Below, piece after piece: positions 1 through 6,641 of a stretch of DNA of 6,755 bases (position 1 is the stretch's first letter; each line of letters begins with the position of its first letter). The stretch covers positions 1-6,755 of the forward strand of contig JAUNCU010000156.1 of assembly GCA_030526455.1 (NCBI GenBank), written 5' to 3'. A model generated the notes under the pieces. The model was not told where the DNA came from. It ran no database searches and was given only the letters and a program-made list of their open reading frames with translations. Source of the DNA: Bacteroidales bacterium (GTDB lineage: Bacteria > Bacteroidota > Bacteroidia > Bacteroidales > Muribaculaceae). The position numbers and the translations under genes are program-made.

Positions 1-35
1 GAGATTGCCCATTACAGTGAAACGAGCAACTCAGA

Positions 36-298
36 CCCCACGCGGATATGATATAGCACCAATGCACCCACAATTGTGACTCTTCGCAAGCGAGTATCAC
101 AAAGGGGGCGTGCTAAATTGCATACCTGTGAGCATCTATTGTTGCTATGTTCTTCGACTGTAATAAAAGTTTCTCAGGCTTTTGGAGTGCCAAGAACAAA
201 GCGAAATAAACGCCTTTCCTAATACTGGAATCCCCACACCAAGGCCGCACCTCTGTGCGCGCATTCCCGGTGGCCGAAACCACCATCCGCATGGAGAC
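36..298 (-). ncRNA. candidate structured non-coding RNA, family unassigned
   Basis: Read on the minus strand, the 5' segment (296 down to 285) pairs with the 3' segment (47 down to 36) in a 12-bp closing stem. Two of these pairs (41/291 and 37/295) are G-U wobbles in the minus-strand RNA but would be C-A mismatches on the plus strand, so the minus strand is the likely sense. Inside the closing stem are several local hairpins: 269-273 with 280-284; 227-231 with 263-267 enclosing 246-250 with 255-259; 148-154 with 192-198; and 60-67 with 110-120 enclosing 74-82 with 92-102. A Bacteroidetes-type promoter ends just before the closing stem, putting the start near 298. I see no tmRNA, RNase P RNA or SRP RNA signatures. 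6S RNA or a Bacteroidales-specific RNA family such as Bacteroidales-1 are possible identities, but I cannot assign one. The 3' end is uncertain and could lie beyond the window start. Confidence 0.6.
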
Positions 299-302
299 GC
301 TG

Positions 303-333
303 CAAATTTAATCAAAATTCTGAAATCACAAAA
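303..333 (-). promoter_or_regulatory. Bacteroidetes-type promoter for the minus-strand RNA
   Basis: On the minus strand, positions 310-303 read TAAATTTG, matching the TAnnTTTG -7 consensus. Positions 333-329 read TTTTG, matching the -33 element, with an 18-nt spacer. Transcription would begin near 298, where the 12-bp terminal stem of the RNA candidate begins. This agreement supports both calls. Confidence 0.6.
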
Positions 334-381
334 GATTATGAAAGAAAAAAAACTTTGAAGTGAAGAAAATGTTTTTTTCAC

Positions 382-435
382 GAGTTAAGAAGACCCTCTC
401 AGGAGTTAAGAAGTAAGGAAGTTAAAGAAGTTAAG
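382..435. repeat. short GTTAAGAAG-type direct repeats
   Basis: GAGTTAAGAAG occurs exactly at 382-392 and 403-413, followed by the related GTTAAAGAAG at 421-430 and GTTAAG at 430-435. Copies are spaced irregularly and lie in A+T-rich, gene-free DNA. The spacing and short unit do not fit a CRISPR array. Function is unknown; this could be the remnant of a degenerate microsatellite. Confidence 0.5.
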
Positions 436-610
436 ACGATAGTCTTGCTTGATGATACCGCACAAGAAATCAATGATTTTATTTGTCTCTTTTTGGCATG
501 ATGACTCAAAATTAAATTCGTATAATTCTTCGCGAACGAAGCGGCAAGCCGATGATGTTAAATTCGCTGAACAAAAAAGGGATGATTTAGAACTATGAAT
601 CGGAAAAACA
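436..610. other. gene-free A+T-rich spacer with two small palindromes
   Basis: I see no convincing gene here on either strand. The only local structure is a pair of adjacent palindromes: CTTCG at 528-532 with CGAAG at 537-541, then CGGC at 542-545 with GCCG at 548-551. No T-run follows, so neither looks like an intrinsic terminator. Confidence 0.5.
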
Positions 611-665
611 GTCAAATTTTGTACAGAAAAACAAGAATAAGTTAGTTTTCTGTTCAAAATTTGAC
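611..665. promoter_or_regulatory. 20-bp inverted repeat, probable AbiEi operator
   Basis: The arms at 611-630 and 646-665 are reverse complements except for one mismatch (622/654), separated by 15 nt. One further pair (610/666) extends the match. The right arm exactly fills the 20-nt gap between a weak -33 box and the -7 box of the abiE promoter, so a protein bound there would block RNA polymerase. In studied AbiE systems the AbiEi protein binds inverted repeats in its own promoter and represses it, so this is the natural candidate operator. The repeat is seen directly; its role as an operator is inferred. No T-run follows, so a terminator is unlikely. Confidence 0.7.
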
Positions 666-673
666 TATATTTG
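642..673 (+). promoter_or_regulatory. promoter of the abiE operon
   Basis: TATATTTG at 666-673 matches the Bacteroidetes -7 consensus TAnnTTTG. The -33 element is weak: TTAG at 642-645, exactly 20 nt upstream. The start site would be near 678-680, giving a 5' leader of fewer than 20 nt before the ATG at 697. The spacer coincides with one arm of the inverted repeat. Confidence 0.6.
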
Positions 674-696
674 CACCGTGAAAAAGATTTTGCAAT

Positions 697-1320
697 ATGA
701 TGGAATTAGAACGATTAGGTAACATACCTGTTAGCACCTCGCTTGTGGGGTCGCTGTTTCCTGGCCTTGAGGCTGGGAATCAGAAGGCTCGGCATCTTGA
801 GGCTGCGGGAAAGGTGATTCGCCTCAAAAAGGGGCTTTATGTGGTGTCGCCTCAGGTGTCGCGTGTGACTTTGTCGAGCGAACTTATCGCCAACCATCTC
901 TACACGCCTTCTTATGTATCGATGCATTCAGCCTTGCGCTATTATGGATTGATACCAGAGGCTGTGTATACCACTCAGTCGATGACCTTAAAGCATTCTC
1001 GCGGATTTGAGACGCCAGTTGGACGATTTTCATACAAGTCCATCTCTCGCGAAGCCTTCCCTATCGGCCTCACGAGCATCAATAAAGAAAACTATGCTTT
1101 CCTGATCGCCACACCCGAAAAGGCTCTCTGCGATCTTATCGCCAATTCGCCAAAGGTGAACCTGCGCTATTTGAAAGATGTGGAAACTTTTCTAGAGATG
1201 GATATAAGAATGGAATTGGCCGACTTCAAGAACATGGATGTGTCGATATTTGAGCAATATGCCCATGTGGGGAAAAAGGGAAAGTCGATAGAAACCCTAA
1301 TAAAATACTTAAGAAGATGA
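697..1320 (+). CDS. abiEi: AbiEi-type type IV antitoxin / autorepressor
   Basis: This 207-residue protein resembles AbiEi-family antitoxins, which neutralise the effect of the partner AbiEii toxin without needing stable binding to it and repress their own operon. The N-terminal ~50 residues look like a winged helix, with a probable recognition region around residues 28-41 and a wing at 42-50 (RLKKGLYVV). Family-like segments follow: YVSMHSALRYYGLIPE (73-88) and ATPEKALCDLI (138-148). The basic C-terminus (KKGK, 193-196) would suit DNA contact. No signal peptide or membrane segment is visible, so it is cytoplasmic. Translation may start at the ATG at 697 or at the next codon, also ATG. Its stop overlaps the toxin start by 4 nt (ATGA), indicating translational coupling. 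Regulation is probably through the inverted repeat at 611-665. The family is clear; antitoxin activity is inferred. Confidence 0.85.
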   Translation: MMELERLGNIPVSTSLVGSLFPGLEAGNQKARHLEAAGKVIRLKKGLYVVSPQVSRVTLSSELIANHLYTPSYVSMHSALRYYGLIPEAVYTTQSMTLKHSRGFETPVGRFSYKSISREAFPIGLTSINKENYAFLIATPEKALCDLIANSPKVNLRYLKDVETFLEMDIRMELADFKNMDVSIFEQYAHVGKKGKSIETLIKYLRR

Positions 1321-2144
1321 CAAATGAGATTTTCAACCAAATGCTGTCGGGCTATGACTTGACAACCGAACAGCAAAAACGAAACGCCATTTTCGAGGTG
1401 AACCAGCAGATCATTCTCGCTGGGCTATATAACGGTGGCTTTTTCAATGTGGCCGCTTTCTATGGAGGCACGTGCCTGCGAATCTTCCATGGATTGCAAC
1501 GCTTTTCAGAAGATATGGGCTTCTCCCTTCTGAGCCCAACCGACCAATTTGATTTCACACAATATTTCCAGCCCATTATCGACCAATTTGCAATGGTGGG
1601 GCGAAAAGTGGAAATTAAAAAGAAGGACAAGAAGAACTTTGGCAAAGTGGAATCGGCATTTCTGAAGGATAACACCGACGTGTATGACGTGACTTTCCAA
1701 ACAGAGAAATCGGTTAAGATTAAGATTGAAGTTGACACCAACCCGCCACTGAAGTTCAACACCGAACAAAAACTGCTTCTGCAGCCCAGTTCGTTTATGA
1801 CACGCTGCTTCACGCTGCCCGACTTGTTTGCGGGAAAAATGCATGCTTTGGTTTACAGAGCATTGAAGAACCGTGTGAAAGGCCGCGACTGGTATGATTT
1901 TGAGTGGTATGTGCGCAAGGGCATTCCTCTCGACTTTAACCATTTACAGGAGCGGGCCATGCAGTTCAATCAGGAGCATATTACCAAGGAGATTTTCTTA
2001 GAGAAATTAAACGCTCGGCTTTCGGGTGCCGACATCAACCAAGTAAAAGCCGATGTGTTGCCATTTGTCAAGAATCCAAAAGAACTTGAAATATGGTCGA
2101 ACGACTACTTCCTGCAGTTGGCAAGCATGATGAAGATGGAGTAA
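1317..2144 (+). CDS. abiEii: AbiEii/AbiGii-type nucleotidyltransferase toxin, DxD motif altered
   Basis: This 275-residue protein belongs to the AbiEii/AbiGii nucleotidyltransferase-like toxins, whose active members arrest growth by a nucleotide-dependent mechanism and underlie type IV toxin-antitoxin abortive infection. The nucleotidyltransferase signature is at 49-70: YGGT, then RFSEDMGFS. Further family segments are the IKIEVD strand (135-140), which supplies a likely third metal-binding acidic residue (E138 or D140), and the region 168-199 containing AGK (K174), R181 and KGRDWYDF (188-195). The protein appears full length. The expected DxD (usually SEDLDF or SEDMDF) reads D66-M67-G68, so the second carboxylate is missing; the codon at 1518-1520 is GGC, one transition from GAC. 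The toxin could be inactive, altered or misread. It overlaps the antitoxin gene by 4 nt. No clear terminator follows. Confidence 0.87.
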   Translation: MTNEIFNQMLSGYDLTTEQQKRNAIFEVNQQIILAGLYNGGFFNVAAFYGGTCLRIFHGLQRFSEDMGFSLLSPTDQFDFTQYFQPIIDQFAMVGRKVEIKKKDKKNFGKVESAFLKDNTDVYDVTFQTEKSVKIKIEVDTNPPLKFNTEQKLLLQPSSFMTRCFTLPDLFAGKMHALVYRALKNRVKGRDWYDFEWYVRKGIPLDFNHLQERAMQFNQEHITKEIFLEKLNARLSGADINQVKADVLPFVKNPKELEIWSNDYFLQLASMMKME

Positions 2145-2282
2145 GACTGCTGTATGGCACTTCTGTGATGAACAAGTCGTATTCAGGATGAGATATCTTC
2201 TTTGATCATTTGGTTATAGAGTTTTCTTAAAGTATCTTATTCTTTATTTCTTAGATTTTCAAGAAAATATTTCGTGATAGAA

Positions 2283-2314
2283 TTTGTGTAGTAGAATAAA
2301 TAGCGGTAATTTTG
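2283..2314 (+). promoter_or_regulatory. promoter of the metX-hom operon
   Basis: TTTG at 2283-2286 and TAATTTTG at 2307-2314 match both Bacteroidetes promoter elements, with a 20-nt spacer. The start site would be near 2320, leaving only about 10 nt before the metX ATG at 2331. That is too short for a SAM riboswitch or other leader structure, so any methionine control would have to act at this promoter or elsewhere. Confidence 0.7.
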
Positions 2315-2330
2315 CAGTCGAATTTGAGTT

Positions 2331-3347
2331 ATGAGTAAAATATTTAGATACGATAATGAATTTAGGCTGGAGTGTGGGGAGGTTTTGCCTTCGTTGAAGG
2401 TGGCTTACCACACTTTCGGCTCGATGAATGAGGAGCGCAGCAATGTGGTGTGGGTGTGTCATGCCCTCACTGCCAACAGCGACGTGGCCGACTGGTGGCC
2501 CGGCACTGTGGAGAGCGGCCGCTTCCTCGATCCTGAGAAATACTTTGTGGTGTGTGCCAATATCCTTGGTTCGTGCTACGGCACCACCGGACCCACCGAA
2601 ATCAATCCCGCCACAGGGCAGCCATGGTATGGCGACTTCCCTCGCGTGACGGTGCGCGACATGGTGCGCGCCCATCAGTTACTGGCTCAGCATCTGGGTA
2701 TCAAGCGAGTAAAGTTGCTCATTGGCAGCAGTGTGGGCGGATTCCAGAGCATGGAGTGGAGCGTGATGGAGCCCGATTTTGCCGAGAAATGCGCATTTAT
2801 TGCCACCGGCGCCTACTTCCATCCATGGGCGGCAGCGTTTCACGAAAGCCAACAAATGGCGCTGCTCACCGACCCCACCTTTGGCGAACGCACTCCCGAG
2901 GCCGGCCTAAAAGGTATGGCCGCTGCACGCAGCATCGCGCTGCTGAGTTACCGTGGCGGCAAGGCCTACGACAAGACGCAAGCCGACGCCCCCGAAGGCT
3001 ACGCTTCGCCCTTTGAGCACCGCGTGCAAAGTTACCAGCGCTACCAAGGCGAAAAACTGTGCCGCCGCTTCAATGCCTACGCCTATCAGCGCATGCTGCA
3101 GGCCTGCGACTCTCACAACCTGGGCCGCGGCCGAGGTAGCGTGGAGCAGGCGCTGCAGTGCATCAAAGCCCCCACGCTGCTGGTGAGCATTTCGAGCGAC
3201 CTGCTCTTCCCCCCATGCGACCACCAAGTGATGATCGACAACATTCCAAACTGCGAATACCACGAGATTGACTCCGACTTCGGTCACGACGGTTTCCTGG
3301 TGGAGAGCGATAAACTCAACGACATTATTCAAGCATTCATGAATTGA
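2331..3347 (+). CDS. metX: homoserine O-acetyltransferase
   Basis: MetX transfers an acyl group, usually acetyl from acetyl-CoA, to the hydroxyl of L-homoserine, the first committed step of methionine synthesis, in the cytoplasm. The 338-residue protein is an alpha/beta-hydrolase of normal family length. Visible motifs are HALTANSDVADWW (44-56), the NILGSCYGTTGP segment (77-88), the nucleophile elbow GSSVGG (132-137) with Ser134, and the probable acid and base Asp290 (SSDLLFP) and His319 (FGHDGF), completing a Ser-Asp-His triad. The ATG at 2331 is chosen because it follows a good promoter closely and begins the conserved region at once. The gene for homoserine dehydrogenase follows after 21 nt on the same strand, supplying the substrate. 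Some MetX relatives use succinyl-CoA, and that cannot be excluded by eye. Confidence 0.93.
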   Translation: MSKIFRYDNEFRLECGEVLPSLKVAYHTFGSMNEERSNVVWVCHALTANSDVADWWPGTVESGRFLDPEKYFVVCANILGSCYGTTGPTEINPATGQPWYGDFPRVTVRDMVRAHQLLAQHLGIKRVKLLIGSSVGGFQSMEWSVMEPDFAEKCAFIATGAYFHPWAAAFHESQQMALLTDPTFGERTPEAGLKGMAAARSIALLSYRGGKAYDKTQADAPEGYASPFEHRVQSYQRYQGEKLCRRFNAYAYQRMLQACDSHNLGRGRGSVEQALQCIKAPTLLVSISSDLLFPPCDHQVMIDNIPNCEYHEIDSDFGHDGFLVESDKLNDIIQAFMN

Positions 3348-3368
3348 CAAAAATCGACAAATAGTATA

Positions 3369-4565
3369 ATGAATAAAAAGCAAATCAACATAGGACTTTT
3401 CGGATTCGGCACCGTGGGTAAGGGCCTCTACGACGTGCTGAAGAAAATCAATCCCGAGAATGTGAACATCGTGAAGGTGTGTGTGCGCAATGTGGAAAAG
3501 CACCAGGCTGAAGCGCCCGAACTGGAATTCACAGCCAGCGCCGACGACATCTTCGCCGACTCTCGCATCAACTTCGTCGTCGAACTCATCGACGACGCTG
3601 AGGCGGCCTACACCATCGTGAAACGCGCCCTCCAGGCCAAACTCCCCGTGGTGAGCGGCAACAAGAAGATGCTGGCCCGACACATGAAGGAGATGATACA
3701 GTTGCAGTGCGACAACGACACCGCGCTTCTCTACGACGCATCGGCATGCGGCAGCATCCCCGTGATTCGCAACCTCGAGGAATACTACGACAACGACCTG
3801 CTCATCAGCGTGAAAGGTATCCTCAACGGATCGTCGAACTTCATCCTGTCGAAGATATTCAACGAAGGCATGAACTATGCCGAGGCACTGAAACTCGCCC
3901 AGGACCTGGGCTTCGCCGAGAGCGACCCCACCCTCGACATCGGCGGTTGGGACTCGCTGTTTAAACTCATCATCATCACCATCCACGCCTTTGGTGTGTA
4001 TGTAGAGCCCGAGCAGATTTTCACCTTCGGCATCGGCAACATGAACGAACACGACATCCAGTTTGCCAACGAAAAACGCCGCCGCGTGAAACTCGTGGGC
4101 TGGGCCGAAAAAGTGGGCGAAGACCATCTCGTGCTCTCAGTGATGCCCCACCTGCTCTCGAAGCAAAAATACATCTACAGTGTGGAGGACGAATTCAACG
4201 GCGTGGTAATCAAAGGCTTGTTCTACTACAAGCAATTCATGTTCGGCCAGGGCGCAGGCGGCTTCCCCACAGGTTCGGCCGTGCTGAGCGACATCACCGC
4301 CCAACTCTACGACTACCGCTACCAGTACAAGAAACTGCAAAGCCCACACCAGTTGCAATTCACCAACGACTACAAAGTGCGCATCTACTACCGCTACGAC
4401 ACCCCAGCCACACTGAGCCTCCTCAACTTCGACACCATCCACGAAAGTTACTACAGCGACCAATACAAATACGTGGTAGGCGACATCGCCCTCTCGCAAC
4501 TCCAATCCCAGGCAGCAAAACTCCGCGAAAGCAACGTATTCCTATGCCTGTACCCCGAGGATTAA
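3369..4565 (+). CDS. hom: homoserine dehydrogenase, monofunctional
   Basis: Homoserine dehydrogenase reduces L-aspartate-4-semialdehyde to L-homoserine with NAD(P)H, the branch point to threonine and methionine. The 398-residue protein has an N-terminal Rossmann fold with GFGTVG (12-17) and the conserved NK motif (N98-K99). The substrate-binding domain has GILNGSSNFIL (150-160) and AESDPTLD..GWDSLFK (183-199); D195 and K199 match the family's catalytic Asp and Lys. No aspartokinase domain is fused, unlike ThrA-type enzymes. I do not recognise a regular ACT domain, but residues from about 330 to 398 could be a diverged regulatory or structural tail. The gene lies 21 nt after metX with no promoter between, so the pair is probably one transcript; this suggests the isoenzyme serves methionine, though threonine supply is possible. 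Confidence 0.92.
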   Translation: MNKKQINIGLFGFGTVGKGLYDVLKKINPENVNIVKVCVRNVEKHQAEAPELEFTASADDIFADSRINFVVELIDDAEAAYTIVKRALQAKLPVVSGNKKMLARHMKEMIQLQCDNDTALLYDASACGSIPVIRNLEEYYDNDLLISVKGILNGSSNFILSKIFNEGMNYAEALKLAQDLGFAESDPTLDIGGWDSLFKLIIITIHAFGVYVEPEQIFTFGIGNMNEHDIQFANEKRRRVKLVGWAEKVGEDHLVLSVMPHLLSKQKYIYSVEDEFNGVVIKGLFYYKQFMFGQGAGGFPTGSAVLSDITAQLYDYRYQYKKLQSPHQLQFTNDYKVRIYYRYDTPATLSLLNFDTIHESYYSDQYKYVVGDIALSQLQSQAAKLRESNVFLCLYPED

Positions 4566-4629
4566 GGAGGGGGCAACGAGGCTGTTGACTGCAATTTTTC
4601 GTGCTAAGAAAGTTAAATTAGCGGTGCTC

Positions 4630-4664
4630 GTTGGCGGGTATTTGCGCGATTTTTTGTAACTTTG
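4630..4664 (+). promoter_or_regulatory. promoter of typA
   Basis: TAACTTTG at 4657-4664 matches the Bacteroidetes -7 element. A weaker -33 candidate, GTTG at 4630-4633, lies 23 nt upstream, at the long end of the usual spacing. The start site would be near 4669-4671, about 15 nt before the ATG at 4686. This separates typA from the metX-hom transcript, though read-through is possible because no convincing terminator follows hom. Confidence 0.6.
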
Positions 4665-4685
4665 CACGATAATTTTAGAAAGTGT

Positions 4686-6500
4686 ATGCAAAAAATTAGA
4701 AATGTTGCCATTATCGCTCACGTTGATCATGGCAAGACTACGCTGGTCGACAAGATGCTCGAGGCCGGCAATCTGTTCCGCGAGAACCAGGAGATGGGTT
4801 CGCAAATCCTCGACAGTAACGACCTGGAAAGAGAACGCGGTATCACCATTCTGTCGAAGAATGTGTCGATCAATTACAATGGTTACAAAATCAACATTAT
4901 AGACACCCCAGGGCACAGCGACTTCGGCGGTGAAGTGGAGCGTGTGCTCAACATGGCCGACGGCTGCCTGCTGCTGGTCGACGCTTTCGAAGGCCCTATG
5001 CCCCAGACTCGATTCGTGCTGCAGAAGGCTATCGAGATAGGGCTGAAGCCTATCGTGGTGATCAACAAGGTGGACAAGCCCAACTGCCGCCCCGACGAGG
5101 TGCAGGAGTCGGTGTTTGAACTGATGTGCAACCTCGACGCCACTGAAGACCAGTTGGACTTCCCAACGGTGTTTGGTTCGGCTAAGCAGGGCTGGATGAG
5201 CCTCGACTGGAACGAACCCACCGACAACATTCACGCCGTGCTCGACGCTATCATCGAGCACATCCCCGGCCCCGAAATCGTGGAGGGCGAGCCTCAGATG
5301 CTCATCACTTCGCTCGACTATAACTCTTATGTGGGCCGTATCGCCGTGGGCCGTGTGCTGCGTGGCGAGTTGCGCGACGGCATGGAAGTGTCGCTCTGCC
5401 AGCGTGAGGGCAAGGTGGTGAAGCAGAAGATTAAGGAACTGCGCACCTTCGAGGGTATGGCCCAGGTGCACACTGAGAGTGTGAAGAGTGGCGACATCTG
5501 CGCCATCGTGGGCTTGGACGGTTTCGAAATTGGCGACACCGTGAGCGACGCGCTCAACCCCGATCCGCTGCCACGTATCGCTATCGACGAACCCACCATG
5601 TCGATGCTCTTTACCATCAACGATTCGCCATTCTTCGGCAAGGACGGCAAATTCGTGACCTCGCGCCACATCAACGACCGCCTGCAGCACGAACTCCAGA
5701 AAAACCTGGCGCTGCGCGTGGAGAAGACCGAAAAGGAAGAGGCGTGGAATGTGTTTGGCCGCGGTGTGCTTCACTTGAGCGTGCTCATCGAGGAGATGCG
5801 CCGTGAGGGCTACGAACTGCAAGTGGGTCAGCCTCAGGTTATCATCAAGATGATCGACGGCGTGAAGTGCGAACCTATCGAAAATCTCACCATCAACGTG
5901 CCCGAGGAATACTCGAGCAAGATGATCGACATGGTGACCCGCCGCAAGGGCGAGATGACCATGATGGAGACTCAGAACGACCGCATTCACCTCGAGTTTA
6001 AGATACCTTCGCGCGGCATCATCGGTCTGCGCACCAATGTGCTCACAGCCAGTGCGGGTGAGGCGATTATGGCTCACCGCTTCCTTTGCTACGAGCCTTG
6101 GAAGGGCGAAATCGTGCGCCGTTCTAACGGCTCCATCATCGCCATGGAAAGCGGCACCGCCTTTGCCTACGCCATCGACAAACTCCAGGACCGCGGCAAA
6201 TTCTTCATCTTCCCTCAGGAAGACGTCTACGCCGGTCAGGTGGTGGGCGAGCACAGCAAGGATAAGGACCTGGTGGTGAACGTGACCAAGAGTAAGAAGT
6301 TGAGCAACGTGCGTGCTTCGGGCTCCGACGAAAAGGCGAAGATTATCCCACCAGTGGTGTTCAGCCTCGAAGAAGCCCTCGAATACATCAAGGCCGACGA
6401 ATATGTGGAAATCACTCCACACCACCTGCGCATGCGCAAAATCATCCTCGACGAAATTGAACGCAAGCGCTTAGCAAAAGCCTCTGGCTCGGAAGAATAA
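4686..6500 (+). CDS. typA: translational GTPase TypA/BipA
   Basis: TypA (BipA) is a ribosome-binding GTPase related to EF-G and LepA, linked in other bacteria to 50S assembly and to growth in cold or stress. The 604-residue protein matches the usual family length of about 600-610. GTPase motifs are G1 AHVDHGKT (11-18), G2 RGITI (51-55), G3 DTPGH (73-77), G4 NKVD (127-130) and G5 SAK (165-167). A beta-barrel domain II (about 205-300), domain III (about 305-385), an EF-G-like domain V (about 396-480) and the TypA-specific C-terminal domain with NVRASGSDE (541-549) follow. The ATG at 4686 is preferred: an in-frame TTG at 4662 lies inside the -7 box and so would not be in the mRNA, and the conserved start of the G domain follows the ATG directly. 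All key residues are present. Confidence 0.96.
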   Translation: MQKIRNVAIIAHVDHGKTTLVDKMLEAGNLFRENQEMGSQILDSNDLERERGITILSKNVSINYNGYKINIIDTPGHSDFGGEVERVLNMADGCLLLVDAFEGPMPQTRFVLQKAIEIGLKPIVVINKVDKPNCRPDEVQESVFELMCNLDATEDQLDFPTVFGSAKQGWMSLDWNEPTDNIHAVLDAIIEHIPGPEIVEGEPQMLITSLDYNSYVGRIAVGRVLRGELRDGMEVSLCQREGKVVKQKIKELRTFEGMAQVHTESVKSGDICAIVGLDGFEIGDTVSDALNPDPLPRIAIDEPTMSMLFTINDSPFFGKDGKFVTSRHINDRLQHELQKNLALRVEKTEKEEAWNVFGRGVLHLSVLIEEMRREGYELQVGQPQVIIKMIDGVKCEPIENLTINVPEEYSSKMIDMVTRRKGEMTMMETQNDRIHLEFKIPSRGIIGLRTNVLTASAGEAIMAHRFLCYEPWKGEIVRRSNGSIIAMESGTAFAYAIDKLQDRGKFFIFPQEDVYAGQVVGEHSKDKDLVVNVTKSKKLSNVRASGSDEKAKIIPPVVFSLEEALEYIKADEYVEITPHHLRMRKIILDEIERKRLAKASGSEE

Positions 6501-6525
6501 TCACCCCGTAAAGGAATAAATCATA

Positions 6526-6569
6526 ATGGCTGCCTCCCAAGTGAATAGGGAAGGCAGCCATCGTTTTTT
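6526..6569 (+). terminator. intrinsic terminator of typA
   Basis: A 10-bp perfect stem (ATGGCTGCCT at 6526-6535 with AGGCAGCCAT at 6552-6561) is extended inward by CCC (6536-6538) with GGG (6548-6550) around a one-base bulge, and is followed after two bases by six T residues (6564-6569). It begins 26 nt after the typA stop codon, the expected place for a Rho-independent terminator. Confidence 0.92.
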
Positions 6570-6594
6570 GAACATATATGAGGGGGAAGGGTGG

Positions 6595-6641
6595 CGTAGA
6601 ATATAGTAGGGGGGTGTGTTAAAACGTAGAATAAGGTAGGG
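6595..6641. repeat. pair of 17-nt imperfect direct repeats
   Basis: CGTAGAAT-ATA-GTAGGG (6595-6611) and CGTAGAAT-AAG-GTAGGG (6625-6641) agree at 15 of 17 positions and are offset by 30 nt. A partial GTAGGGGAGG follows further on. The second copy runs directly into the palindrome at 6640-6659. Confidence 0.6.

Noticed and set aside
145..381. A 78-codon minus-strand open frame overlapping the structured RNA
   Set aside because: Its ATG lies upstream of the predicted promoter at 303-333, so most of its start would not be transcribed. The region is better explained by base-paired stems.
382..435. CRISPR array
   Set aside because: The repeat unit is about 10 nt with irregular 8-10 nt gaps, with no spacer-sized intervals and no cas genes.
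406..657. An 83-codon minus-strand open frame in the abiE upstream region
   Set aside because: It runs through the inverted repeat and A+T-rich spacer, has no promoter of the expected type, and shows no recognisable protein motif.
2249..2271. Weak TTTCTT/AAGAAA hairpin as a terminator of the abiE operon
   Set aside because: The stem is short and wholly A/T-rich apart from one pair, and no clean T-run follows.
2145..2330. SAM riboswitch or other methionine-responsive leader before metX
   Set aside because: The promoter ends at 2314, leaving about 10 nt of leader, and no riboswitch-like stems lie between promoter and ATG.
2907..4127. A 406-codon minus-strand open frame opposite metX and hom
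   Set aside because: It has the same shadow composition and crosses the metX-hom junction; both plus-strand genes are well supported.
4565..4572. GGAGG-rich stretch after hom as a ribosome binding site
   Set aside because: No open frame starts at a suitable distance, and the other genes here do not use Shine-Dalgarno sequences.
4542..6425. A very long minus-strand open frame (627 codons) opposite typA
   Set aside because: It is His/Val/Leu-rich, as expected from the reverse complement of a G+C-biased gene, and it spans the typA promoter. The plus strand encodes an unmistakable TypA.
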